64,000 bases of DNA from positions 8,837,501 to 8,901,500 of the forward strand of contig JAMPIT010000417.1 in NCBI GenBank assembly GCA_026261815.1, written 5' to 3'. This document shows positions 25,111 to 37,200 of the stretch, one piece after another. The notes beneath the pieces are model-generated. The model made no database searches. It saw only the letters and a program-made list of their open reading frames with translations, and was not told the origin of the DNA. Positions within the stretch are counted from its first letter, which is position 1; each line of letters starts with the position of its first letter. The position numbers and the translations under genes are program-made. This stretch comes from Monarcha castaneiventris obscurior. Taxonomy: Eukaryota > Chordata > Aves > Passeriformes > Monarchidae.

Positions 25111-28100
25111 TAAGTAGTACGGTGTCTCACAGTCCCTGCGATGCGAATGCTGGACTGCTGGATAGCCAGCAGGTGGAGTCATCTATAATGGATGTGCCGT
25201 GATCTGGAAAGTTGAATAAGTACGAGGGGACACGTGGAAATTTCAGTTGGAAGTTGAGACCAAGGAAAATATAAGGAATGGAACTGGAAAACTGTGAGCG
25301 TGGCAGATACAAAGAGCTAAAACTTTAGCAGCAGCAGAGGAGGGACCTGCAAAATATTTGGAATAGTGAAAAGCTGGAGCAATCCTGGAAACACTTCTGT
25401 GGCTTGGATCCCGAGGCATAATTCATGCTGTTGTAATTTGCACAGATGGCGGATGTCTCAGGGGAAGGCTTGAACAGCTGGGAAACATCAGGGTGTGGGC
25501 CAGCTTCAACCACACACCCTTTCTTTATCCCTGAATCAGTCACAGGAGTGAAAGGTGATACCGAGATTGCTGCAGAAAATGTCTGCAAGCTATTCTCTGC
25601 CCTGGGAGACGGCTCCTCTTGCGCAGTGAGTCCTGCTAAGGACCAGCTTAGTTTGGCATTTTGTGTGTAAGAATGCACTTTCAGAAGCTTTTCAATAAAC
25701 CAATTAGGGAGGAAGAATCAGCCTCGACTCCAGCGATCAGCCATGTAGTAAATTGAGTTGTTGCTAAAGGGCCCTAATAAACAGGGTGCTTCACAGAAAA
25801 TGAACAGGAGTTACGTGATAACCCCCGTTCTGTTTCATGATGTGCCCAGCCACCACAGAAAATGTTTTGCTTTGTCCTTTGCTCTATCTGCCTGTTACAC
25901 CAGGAATGAATGTTGCCTCCAGCAGGGCATTTGCCCTTCTCAAGCTGTGCGGCCTCCAGCCTATTTGGAAATGCACAGTTGCAAATAATGATTCGTGCTC
26001 TCTCTTTGTCTGTGTGCCCGTGTAAGCTGAATAGTAATGTCAGGCTGCTGCAGACTCGTGTCTGAGAGAGGAGAGGGTGGCACAGCCCTGAGGTGCTTCA
26101 GAGACACTGCCAGAGATGTGCAGCCAGGCCACTGGAGGACTGCATCACCAGCTGCCACTGCTGGCCCACCGATGTGGGCTCCAGCCTTCAGCAGCCTCTG
26201 GTTCACTCAGGACAGGCAGCCGAGGGGAATAAGTGCCAGGTATTTCCCCAGGACTGGATCTCTGGCACCCAGCGGGTAGGGGAGAGCCAGTGAGGTTTTT
26301 CTTCTTCTGGTCTGTGCTCCTGTGAAGGGAGGTACCCTGTGGTACCTCTGTGGCTCACACTGTTTATCTTTGTTATTATCTTGGTCTTATTTATCTAGTC
26401 AGCCCTGCCACCTCGACAGGAAAACAAGAGACCTTTCATCTCCCAGATCTGCTCTTCACACACCTTTCTGCTATTATACGTTGTTGGGATATAGTGGGAT
26501 GCCCTTTCATGTTAGAAGTGCTGAAGGACCTACTTTATTCCCTATCCCCCCAGGCATAAGCAGTGCCGGCAGATGGCATTTTTATGCTAATTGCATCCAT
26601 GCAGGTAACTGCATCTGTGCTGCAGGTGCCATCCTGCTTTAGCAGCATCGGGACACCTAAAATGCCAAACCTGCTGTACAGCCTGATGCTCCACAGAACC
26701 ATGGACCAAGCAAACAGCAACGATAAATGTGCTGCAGCGATGTTTGCAGGAAACAGGAAAATGAGTCAGGAAAGTTTTGCTTTGAGCTCTCTGGTAGTTT
26801 CCCAGCTGCTGACACTGCTGCCTTGCTGGAGTGCCGAGGTGCTTGGGGGTGTCTGCTGAAGCCAGGTGTCCTCATTGCAAGAGGTGGCACTGGGAAAAGA
26901 GCGGGTGCATTGTGGGTGCTGGCCCAGGGACTGACAGCTGCCAGCACCTTTGCGTCACAGTGACATATTGATATTGGCATCCTGCCGCTGCTTGGGCACT
27001 GGCATCCTCCTGGCACATGGTTTGGGCCAGGTGACAAGGCCTTTGGATTTTGCTGACTTAGGTTATGTATTTTTAGCTCTTTGCTAATTGGTTACAAGAA
27101 AAGGCAGCTTCTGCTGGTAAAATTTTGTAGCAAATTGCTGGCCTGAGATAAGGAAGAAGAAACATTTACCCACGCTCGTTACTATGGAAAGCTCCATCGC
27201 CGCTTCCTGAAAAACCAGGACCAAAGTCCAGGCTGAAACTTTACCTTGGCGGCACTTCATTACCTGTGGGAGTGCTGCTGTGAGGAGGAAGAGCATTTGG
27301 CTTCAGAGGTTTGTCTGACTGGACAGAAACAGCAGGAGTGAGCAGGGTTGGGCAAGGCACTAGGTCCCACCTGACCTGCTTAGCAGAGAGACAAAATCCT
27401 CCATGAAGGAGAGGAACAAAGCTGCTGGAGGCTGAAAGGGCAAGAGGGAGCTGGTCAGCAGGGTGAGACATCATGTGTAGATGATGGAAGCAGCAAGAAA
27501 CAGTTCTCAGTTGTGGTGGTGGAGAGATTTACTTTGAAGTGCCTTGGAATGATTTCTATGCCTTTAGGCCAAAGACTAATAACTGAGTTTGTGCCTCTCT
27601 TCATGCCTGTACCTTAGAACCTGCCTGAGTCACTGCCTCTGCTCCATTCAAGCACCTTCTGGGACCCAGCCCTTTGTACTTCCACAGATTTTTCACACCC
27701 AGCATCCTCATGCCACCTGATCTCCAGCCCAGTGGGAGCACCAGCACATGTTTCTCCAAGGAATCTCTTCAGAAGGTATCCTTCTGGGGGGAGGAAACCA
27801 CCACAGTTTCATTCTAAAATGATGTGAATCTGTTCAGGAAAGATACACTCTTCATGCCAGCTTCTGGGAGCTCTCTGCAAGGGTAATGTTTCTTAGGATT
27901 GCCTCTCTTTGATCTGTCAAAGACAAAGCACTGGTGAGCACTCTGCAAACTCGTCCACGAAATCACAGCAGACAGGAGCCTTTGGCAAGAGCACTGTGCA
28001 GCAGTGGAAGGGTTAACAGAGGAGTCAGCTGTCTGTTTAGTATGTCTCAGATGTCACACACAAATACCTAAAAGGCAGCTGGGTTGTGTGAAAGGAAATC

Positions 28101-28147
28101 AACGGATTAAGATTGTGTCTCAGCTCAAAAGCTTTTTTGTGACTTCA

Positions 28148-28235
28148 GGAATGCCTCATATCCCCATCTGTTAAATGGAGATAATACCTATCCCACAAAC
28201 ATACCGTGAAGATAAATTAATTAATCTCATTTCAA
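28148..28235 (+). repeat. MIR-like SINE remnant
   Basis: ATATCCCCATCTGTTAAATG followed by GAGATAATACCTATCCCACA and GTGAAGATAAATTAATTAA parallels the MIR 3' half (CCCATCTGTAAAATGGGGAT, AATACCTACCTCA, GTGAGGATTAAATGA). It is an old, shared-amniote type of repeat, recognised by eye. Confidence 0.5.
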
Positions 28236-29789
28236 GAGGAAATGGAAGGAGCTGGGTAAACAGTAATACGTAGCACCACGGCAGTAATGTCAGGGAGCTC
28301 GCAGTGGCACAGAGCACGGTGGTGGCAGCTGCAGGTCACTTTGGTAGGAGGGCACAGGACCCCCCTCAGCTCTGTTCACCTGCACCACAACTGAGGGTGC
28401 TTTGTGCTCCGTGGTGGTCCTGGCTCCCCCCCTGGCAGGCTGCAGACCACAGCCAGCCAAAAATGCCTCGCCATGGGACGTGCCTGTGGCACTGCCAGCT
28501 CTGCCAGGAGCTGCTCTGTGGCACAGACCATGGGCACATAGGATGCAAGGGAGAACTGGTGGCAGCTTTGGCACCTGCATGGCTGGAGATGGTGGAAATG
28601 GGGTTAGGAGAAGGTGAAGAGAAAAATGGAGTCTGGCACCATAAAGCAACTCCTTGCTTTGATATCCCCAAGGGAAGCGTCAGGCAGACGCTCAGTTACC
28701 ACAGTGAGAGGAGTGCTCCCAAGTGCACGTACAGATTTATCTCCAAATTGTTTATTCCTAACTTGTCTGAAAGTTGAAGCCTTCTGCAGCTCCTCACAGG
28801 CAATACCTTAACCTGGACCCTTCATGTAGAACCCCTTGTCAAAATTAGGGGGGAAAGACAAATACAGGAATGATGCTTTTCTCTGTGTGAGCAGCATCCC
28901 AGTCATGAGAATTCAGCTTCTTTCCAAACCAAGAGTGGACTGAACATGTTCCTTCAGTGTTGTTTGACAGTCTGGCTCATTTTATCAAACCCAGTCAAGA
29001 TGAATGAGACATGTGTTTACCCTTGGTGGGTGAGCAGACAAAAGCTGCATGTAATTGTCTTCTGGGTGCCTGCCACTCCGTGGGGATTTGTAATCATTTT
29101 GAAAAAAAGAGATTTCCCCCGTCACTGGAGGAGACAAGCTGGCACCTCAGCACAAAACATACCACTTAAAATAGCTTTCAACGTGGCCTTGAAAACTATT
29201 TTTGGATGAGAAAAAATGTGGTGTAAGGGAAGACTGGAGTCACGTATGGTAACTGTCACTCAAAACCAAAGGCTCTATAATTTCATGAAGATCAACAGAT
29301 GTAGCATGTACAGGCACTATGGAACACTAAGATAATCTAACTGGTCCCCAGGCTTTGTTACACGTGGTGGGTGATATTCAAAACGTCAAGAAAAGCTTCC
29401 GCAATGTGCATTGACTCACACCGACCACCTCCATTTTTAGTTTGGGGGCAGAAGTAGAGTGTCATTCCCATCCCATAATCTAGCCAACCGCAGATTTGTA
29501 TTATGATCTGTGGATTAGTTTTCCATCAAGTTGCCATGGCTTCCAGACTCCTTTCAGGACAATACAGGTTGCCTATGCCTTCCTCATTTTAGAGCAGACA
29601 TTGTCCTTAGTGCTACCAGATAGCAGCTGCATAATAAAATCAACTTTGTGTTTGGGTTGAGGATTCCAAATTTGTTCCTCAGGATCAAAAACGTGGAGAC
29701 ACACAAAACAGCCGATGAACAGGCTTTGGGTTCTTGCAGGCTGGTGTCTCCATCTGGTTGGAAGTCATATGAGGCAGAAAAAATGAGGA

Positions 29790-29823
29790 GATATATATAT
29801 ATATAGATAGAGATAGATATATA
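29790..29823. repeat. AT / GATA microsatellite
   Basis: (AT)n followed by GATAGAGATAGATATATA. Simple sequence repeat about 300 bp upstream of the CpG island. Confidence 0.85.
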
Positions 29824-30408
29824 AGTGCAGGAGAAACATGGAGGCCATTAGGGACAGGAAACAAGTGCAGCCCCTTTCTTAAGAAATCAGATATGCTCTG
29901 GGGCCGTGAGGTGAGCCCTGGAGTGAGGTGCAGAGAGGAGGCCTGGAAAAGGCCGGGAGGAGCACAATGCAGAGCGATGTGAGGCTGTGCTGAGCAGGGA
30001 TCCGGAGCTGCGGAGCTGGGCAGCACATCCCCTGCTGCTGGATGCTCCGCAAGCGGGGGTTCAAGCCAGTACCCATCACCCCAGATTCGCCTCAGTTCCC
30101 TACTGGGAGAGCTGGACACCTCACCCCGAAAGGCAACCCTGCGCCAGCGGGGCCGGGACCGAGCCGGCCCGTCCGTGACGGGGGACCCGGCTCTGCCCGA
30201 GGGGTGGGTGCCCCGCACTCCTACGGCCGACGTGAGCGCCGCAGCCCCGCCGGCGGTCCCGCACCCACCGCGGCTCCCCAGAGGGCGGCGGCGGCGGCCG
30301 GACCCGCGGGGGAACCGGCGCGGCGCCGCTGCCCAGCGCTGAGGCGGCCGTGAGGCGGCCCGGCCGAGCGGCCATTTCCCGCCGCCCCGCGCGGCTCCGC
30401 ACCGCCCG

Positions 30409-30466
30409 GAGCCCCGCGCCCGCCCCGCCCCGCGCTCCGCCCGCGCCCCGCCCCGCCCCGCCCGGC
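30409..30466. promoter_or_regulatory. RBFOX2: Cluster of Sp1/KLF GC boxes
   Basis: Repeated CCGCCCCGCCCC-type words, at least five overlapping CCGCCC cores. The opposite strand has matching G runs that could form a G-quadruplex. Position 270-330 bp upstream of the RBFOX2 start codon fits a core promoter. Confidence 0.6.
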
Positions 30467-30740
30467 GCCGCCGAAGGTTTCCGAGCGGGGGTCGCGCTGC
30501 TCCGGTGGCGTTTCCGGAGATTGCCGAGGGGCTGCGGCCCCTCCCCAGCCGCCGCCGAGCCCGTGACCGAGGCGCTCCGGTGGGTCGGAGCCCGGCGCGC
30601 CCGCTGCTGCTCCGGTCGCGGCGCGGGGCTCGCCGCCCTCCTTCTCCTCCTGCTGCTCCCGCTCCTCCGGCAGCGCCGGGCGCCGCGGTGACAGAGCGGG
30701 GCGGTCGCGGCGGGGGACGGCCGGGGCTCCGGCGGCGCGG

Positions 30741-30935
30741 ATGGCGGAGGGCGGCCAGCCCCCGCAGCAGCAGCAGCCACAGCCGCAGCTCCTGGCCGGC
30801 GGCGGCGCGGGGTCCGCCCGCGGCGTGAAGCGGGAGCCGGAGCTGGAGCAGCCCATGCCCGGCGGGGACGGCGCGGAGGGCGGCCACAGCAAGCGGCTGC
30901 GGACGGAGGCGGAGGCCGACGGCGGCGGCATGCAG
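30741..30935 (+). CDS. RBFOX2: RBFOX2 exon 1, N-terminus of the long isoform
   Basis: 65 codons starting MAEGGQPPQQQQ and ending DGGGMQ, then donor CAG|GTAGCG at phase 0. RBFOX2 is a nuclear RNA-binding protein with a single RRM that binds (U)GCAUG and controls alternative splicing. The RRM and C-terminus are encoded downstream, outside the window. Identification rests on the human long-isoform N-terminus: MAEG start, Q/P-rich stretch, ARG(M/V)KRE(S/P)ELE, SKR.RTE and a Gly-run ending MQ. The basic SKRLRTE segment looks nuclear-localisation-like. The bird form has a longer Gln/Pro tract from CAG repeats. The last two codons, ATG CAG (30930-30935), are the start of the known shorter MQ isoform. 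The start context has C at -3 and G at +4, so leaky scanning is possible. The gene is co-oriented with MYH9, as in human. Confidence 0.9.
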
Positions 30936-31290
30936 GTAGCGGGCAGGGCCGGGCCGTCCCCGGCTCTCCGTCCCCGGGGCTCGGCCGGGCCGGGCCGCGC
31001 TGGATTCCGATTTGCGGGACTCGGCGCGTCGCGCTGGGGCGTGCGGCCCTTTCCCCGCGGGCAGCGAGGCCAGCGGGGCTCCCCCCGCGCTCCCCGGGCC
31101 GAGGCGGGCGGCTCCCGGGGCTGCAGCCCAGCACGTGGGGCGGCGGCGCGGGGCCCCGGGGGAGCCGCCGCCGGGTCCGGCGCTCCGGGCACCGCCGGGC
31201 AGCCCGGGGAGGCCGCGGGGTCGGGGCCGGGCGCGGGGCAGCGGCAGCGCTCCGGGGCCGGCGGGGTTTACCCGCGGCGCTTGGGGCATT

Positions 31291-34200
31291 AGGAGAAATC
31301 CCAGGTGCTGCCTGGGAAGGGGGAGAAGCGGGGTAGTGGGGCGTCTGCTAGGTTGGTTCAGGATCCCACGTTTCTGTCGTCTCCTGCCAGCGCGGTTTGA
31401 TCGTCCCCAAAACATCGCTTGTTCCAGGTGCATTGGCCTTTGTGTTTGTGGGGTGATGCTGCCAAGGTGTTTCTGCCTCCCTTTGTTTGGGTGTTGTGGA
31501 GGGTTGTTTTATTATGGCAGTTGCACTGGCCTTTTCTGCTTGTGTCTCTCGTGATGAGTGTATCAGAGCTCTTTGGAAGCAGCGTGATTTATTCATCTGA
31601 ACTTGTTTCTCTTCTCACCCTTTTTCGGGGTGGTAAGCACTCCTGGCTTTCCAAGGGAAGCATCCTGTTCTCTCCATGGTGCTTCTCATCGAGATGCCAA
31701 ATAACTGGCCAACACTCTCCCCTTCTCACTTCCCAGGCTGTCCCCAGTTTTCGTGCTCTAGAATTATTTATTTTTTAAACAGCTTGCAGCAGGAAGGTTT
31801 TGTTTGTGGTTCTGTCTGATGTTCAGCCTTTCATGGTGGTCTCTCCACCACACAGCATCATGTTTTCCCCAGTGCCATGGTGTGGCCTGAGCGCTTGCTG
31901 GAGCTTCGCATCCAAGTGCTGCTGCTTGTGCTCTCCCATGGGCCAGTGAAAATCGTGCTGTGCTCTTTTATCCCTTGAAGCAGTGTGTTCTCCCACACGT
32001 AGGTTTCAAGTATGACTCAGGCAATGTGTACAATTGCAAGGAGAAGGATGCTCAGCATCGAAGGAGTGTTTATACGCTGTGTCTGGCTAGGAGTTATGAA
32101 TGAGTGCACAAACATGGTGACATGAAATTCTTCCAGCTCTTCAGAGTTGAACTGAGGTCCTGTGTAGTTACAGAAGATGCACCAGTTTACTCTGCACGTA
32201 GTGGTTTAACTGGTTGTTGTTGATGTAAACCGGGGTAAATCAACTGAAAATTGCCTAGGAAGGGACTTGGACTGGTTTAGCAAAAGTCTGATTTTTTTTT
32301 TTTTTTGTTTTTAATTGCAAACGAGTACAATTTCTCTGCAGATAAAAGACTCCCCTCCTATATTTATATTAAAAAGTGTTTTGTTATCTGTCCAATGAAT
32401 AATGCAAGATAGTAAGATTGCAGCGTTCAGCCATGGGGCTGCAACAGTGTGTGTGTGCAGCAGTGTGTAATGCTGGTGGTCATGATACTAGGGATTGGTT
32501 ATGGAATTAATTAGCAGAAAGTTGGGGTCTATTTCTGTATTAGACAGTGGGAAGCAGTGGAGAAATTAGGTGAGATGCAATGAGTAGAGTCCAGTTTTTA
32601 AGTGTGTCTGTAGTTGGTGCTGCTATTCTTCAGATTAGGGCACCCGTATTGTACTTATTTGGCATTCTTAGTGTAATTTTAATCTTTCCATATGTATTTA
32701 TATATGGAAAAGGTTTTTCAGTCCTTTTATTATAAAAGATGAAAATAAACCTATATATGTCTGTATGTATATATTTACAGATATGTCCCATTATTTGTAT
32801 CTAGGTGATCTTTAAGGTCCTTTCTAACCCAAACCATTCTGTGATTTTATGTTCAGAAGTTTCCCTTGACTTTTTTTAGTTTTCAAAGACTGTAGTTTAT
32901 ATATTTGGAGAATCATCTCGTGTTTGCAAGCAAGAAGTACCAAATCTTAAGACAAACTTACAAATAACGTCAGAGGTAGGAAAAATGTGTTCTTTAACGT
33001 TTGAGAAATTCGGTATCTTTTTACTTAAAAGACAAAACACACGGTTGCCTATCGTGAGGATTTTTGTTCAGATAGTGCCTTCTTTTGAAGTACCTTATTT
33101 TAGAATAACGGGTTCTTTTTAGTAAATCCTCTATGTTTAACTGTACGTAATGCTTACAGGAGGAATAAAGAGCCTATTCTTTGATGCTTTTTTTTCCTCC
33201 CTCTCATATGTACTAGAGGCTTTCTGAAAGCTGGAAATAACACCAGCAACTGTTGTACCTTGTTTTTCCTGGAGATCCTGTCAATTTTCTACTTCCTGTT
33301 CCAGAGCCATGGGCTGTTGCTGTGTAAACTTGGTGACCTCGTGTCTCTGGGCTGATAGCAAGGAATCACAGCATGCCATGCCCACCACCATTTCTTCTTT
33401 GCATAACCCCTACCTACCAATGGCTCAGGGCGTAAACACAGTGTGTAATGCTGAAATAAATAATTCAGCTGTAGAAATTACTAATGTAGCTATAAAACTA
33501 GTAGATTTTTTGGGGGTCTGTTAGCGTGACATATCAAAACTAGCCCATAGGATGATAAGATAGTAGCTAGCTGTTAAGACCTTGGGGCAGAGGTTGCCTA
33601 AAATCTTTGAGTAGCCCTTAAATCTGCTGGGCTTCTTGTTTTCTGCTGTCTCAGGCCAGCATGCTCAGACAGCTTATGCAGTTAGGGTTTCATTATCTAA
33701 TCCATCTTTGATCAGGCCGGATAAATGGTGTTTGGCCAGTGCTGATCTTGTTAGGAGGGTGGTGTAAAGCTGCTTGAGTTGGGATTGGGACAAATCGGAT
33801 CATGGTTGCTATCTGCTTCTGGGACATATTTCAGTTAATCGTGGCGTGGGAGGAAAAGGTCTACCAGGAACTGCTGGTTTTTAGCTCCCTCTGTTCCATA
33901 AATGGCAAAAGTCAAATGCCACTGGCCAGGAATGTCACCTGGAAGTATTTGGATAGTTTTGTAAGCTTTGAAAGTAAAGGGCCCCAAAGGTACTGCTGCT
34001 TTTTAACTGTATAAATACTGGTAAGGAACTACCTCATACTCTGTTTGGTGACTTGGATGGTTGAATCATTTGGATCAGCTTGCTGATGTGGGTAAAAATA
34101 ATGCCTAACACAGGGGAGAAGAGAAAAAAAAAGTTATATTAGCGTAAGTCACTTTTGAAACTGCACTGAAATGCAGTTGTTGTTGCAGCTGTATTTGCTT

Positions 34201-37200
34201 CTTGTTAGAAAACACTGACTGCTGCACAGATGGAAGAGAAAGTACCCTTGCAACAATCTCTCTCCTCCTCCGTTCTGTGCATGATGAAAGATGAGAAATG
34301 TTGTGGCTAACTGGGAAGTGTCCCTTTCTCTTTAAAACTGCAGACAAGGGTGTAATTCCAGGGTGCTCTTTTTGTCTTCCCCTTCCAGGTGCTAGAGGTG
34401 TACCAGACAGTTTACACTGCTGACAAAGTTACTAAAATACATTCCGTTTGCTTTGCATCGGGTTGAATGAGTTAATCAACTCCTCATTCAGTCCCCAAGC
34501 TGAATTTTGATTTAACTTTTTAATGGGGTCTAGTTTGGTTAGAAAATTAAAATTATACCTGGTGATAATAAATGGGTGGCATTACATGCAAGGAGTGAAC
34601 AGAGCTGATCCTTGTTCCTCTTTCATGAATGACTTGTGTGCTCAGTATCCCTGAGTATTTGGGAGAATGACTCTCCTTGCAGCCGTGAGCGTGGCTGACT
34701 GGTCAGGACAGAGAGTTAATGCAGCTGTGGTCTGTGCCTTGCCCGGTCCTCATAAACCTTTAGTGGCAGCAATGAGTGGTGACTTTGTGTTGTCATTCAG
34801 CCGTGTCTGCACAGGGTTCATAAAGATGACTAGTGGTGTTGAGATCAGTCCCCTGTGACTAAAAGATGATGTAATAGACGATAAGTCTTTGCTCCAGAAG
34901 AAAGTCTGCAGTTTCTCATCCTACCTACTGAGCTAGAAGATGATCTGTGACATCCTCTACCAGCCTGACTCCTTTCCAGCACAATGACTGGAAACCTTGA
35001 ACTGCAGAACTTGAACTGTGCCCCAGAAAGGGGAGAGTGGGGACATGACTGGTGCTTCATGACAGCCAGTATCCTTGCTCAAGCTGTGGCCTGTTTGTGG
35101 TGCTCCAGAGGATGGCAAGGAATCGGTCTGCTGATAATTTCTAGGTAGGTTTGGATTTACAAGTAAGAGGGCTGACTGGGATTGTAATCGAGAAGGGGCC
35201 AGTGAATAACAGCTTTTGTGCTGTGAGGGACCCTTTGGAAGTCTGTATTTTAAATCTTACAGAAGAGAACATCTAGTTCCAGTAAATTGAGGAAAAGCTG
35301 TGTAATCAGGTTAGCTTTTTCCTCCCTCTTATTTTTCATGGCATGGCTGTCTTTGTAAAGAGGTGCAGAGCAATGCAAGGGATACAAGATATTACAGTAA
35401 AAGAAATGAAGTTCCAATCTATCGAAGCTGACCCCTGCCTTGGATCCAGGATGAGGTTTTCTGGGATGCTGTTTCGACAGAGTAATGCTGATGTGATGAG
35501 ACGTAATGAATCACCTCTAAGTTTGTTGTTGTTTCTCTGTTTGCTTTTGCCCTTTGTTTTTCTAAATATTTGAATGTTATGAGTTAGACTTGACACAGTC
35601 TGGGAACACTTAGAAAATCTCTGGTTCAAAGAAAACCTTTGGCAAACAGGCTGAAAGTTGGGATTTTAGAGTTGTTAAGAGTGCTTTAATGTTGGCTCTT
35701 TTCTTGCCATATTCAGGAAAATGGAAAGCCCAAGTGAAGTATTCTGCTTGCTTTAGTATTCCTCCCGGCTCTCTCAGTATTTTTCTGTAGATTCCAGAGG
35801 TTTGTGTTCAAAGGTGATGGCCACAGTTGTGAGGTTGGAAGCCAAACAGAGGTCTGGCTCTACTGGAGATGGTTTCCTTCTGCATATGTGTACCAGCTGT
35901 AGACATAAGCTTTTTATTTTTCCTTTCAGAATTCCCGTTTAGAAACACGAACACTCTGGTATTTTGCCGGAAGCCTGTTCTCCCCCTTGCATGTTGGAAA
36001 GGTTGCTCACCTAGCTGAGTTTGGAGCAGCTCCCGAGTGCATCCTGTGCAATCCCCTCTGCCTGCTGTTCCTCCCAGTGATCCAGCAAGCAGGGACCCTG
36101 CCTTGCCCTTCTGCATTGGGGGTTTGCACCTTGGGGTTCAAGGTTGTCTCAAAAAAGTGCTGGTCACTGAAGGTTTAGCAGCTGTGTTCTCGTGCTGGCT
36201 TTGTGCTTTACTGGGGATGTGCAGCAGGAGTACCAGAACGCACGAGATGCAACGGAGGCAGCAGTAAAATAAAATAAAATAAATCAAGTGCTTCATTTGC
36301 ACTAGAGCTAGGGAAGCTAAACTGAAGTTGAGACAGATCTGAACAGGATTCTGTGTGTGTGGTCTGTGGCCCCCTGGAACCTGCTGCTGAAGGACATACC
36401 CCTGTTAAATTGGAAAAATAAAGCCTGTCGTTAGCAGTGTTTGGTTGGCTGCACAGAAACCTCTGCCCCTCTGGAAAATGTTAGGAATCACATTAGTTGA
36501 AGATGTTTTAAAACCTGTCACTCTATGCTGCTGACTTGTCTTGCGGCACTCAGCAAACCTCAGTTTTTGTATGAAGTGAAATAGAAGGGCAGATGTTTTG
36601 GTTGTCTGGACATCTCTTATTTAATTTTCCCGTCTCTGATATTACTTGACTTTCTGTGTGTGTGTGTTTGCTGTTGAAATGTGGTGGCTGAGGGATCAGA
36701 GGAACATCCAGAAGAGAAGTGAGAGAAGCAATTAGAGGTAACGAGTTCCAGTTCATTGAAGCATTCTGTTGATCTACATTTTACAGTGGTATTGAGTGGA
36801 CACCCGAGTGTAGCTGTCATGAGATAATCCCGATGTTTAGGGATTAGAGCTGCTTGACTGCATTTTGGGCCTTAACTCCCTTTGCTCTCCAGTAAATTTA
36901 ATTTTGCCAGCAATCTGTTGTAAATTCAATTTGAAAGATGTGTATACATTTTCCCCAGCATGCTTTCCCCCTCCCTCTGCTTCACTTTCTTGCGTGCACC
37001 TCCTTTTTTCCGGGTCAAATTAGAGGTGTTTGTAGGAGCCAAGTCCAGCAATGGCAGGGGCTGTGTGAAACAGTCCTCACCAGTCCTGGACCATGCCACA
37101 GTCCTGACCCTACAGAGTTCCCTGTCAGGGCTCTGCCAAGCTGTCCTGCTGAGCTGTGCCTGGGTACCTCTCCTGCAGGAAAGCTTTGCTGAGAAATGCC

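Larger units (their letters stand above)
25111..30100. other. Intergenic, no gene seen
   Basis: Apart from a MIR-like remnant near 28150 and an AT/GATA simple repeat near 29790, I see nothing. Small open frames (for example 74 codons at 25446-25670) lack support. Confidence 0.65.
30110..31290. promoter_or_regulatory. RBFOX2: CpG island and promoter of RBFOX2
   Basis: A sharp rise in GC and CpG density covers the 5' flank, exon 1 and start of intron 1 of RBFOX2. No TATA box is seen. GCCATTTCCCGCC at 30371-30383 combines a YY1-like CCAT core and an E2F-like TTTCCCGCC. GC boxes follow at 30409-30466. The transcription start is probably between about 30,450 and 30,700 but cannot be fixed from sequence. 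Confidence 0.85.

Noticed and set aside
25446..25670. A 74-codon open frame starting MADVSGEGLNSW
   Set aside because: Composition is reasonable, but there is no splice, promoter or homology support, and length is within chance.
29685..31433. A 582-codon open frame on the minus strand across the RBFOX2 CpG island
   Set aside because: It is rich in Arg, Pro, Gly and Ala as expected when a CpG island is read in a stop-poor frame. It overlaps exon 1 and other long frames on both strands and shows no domain. Only a divergent non-coding transcript is plausible.
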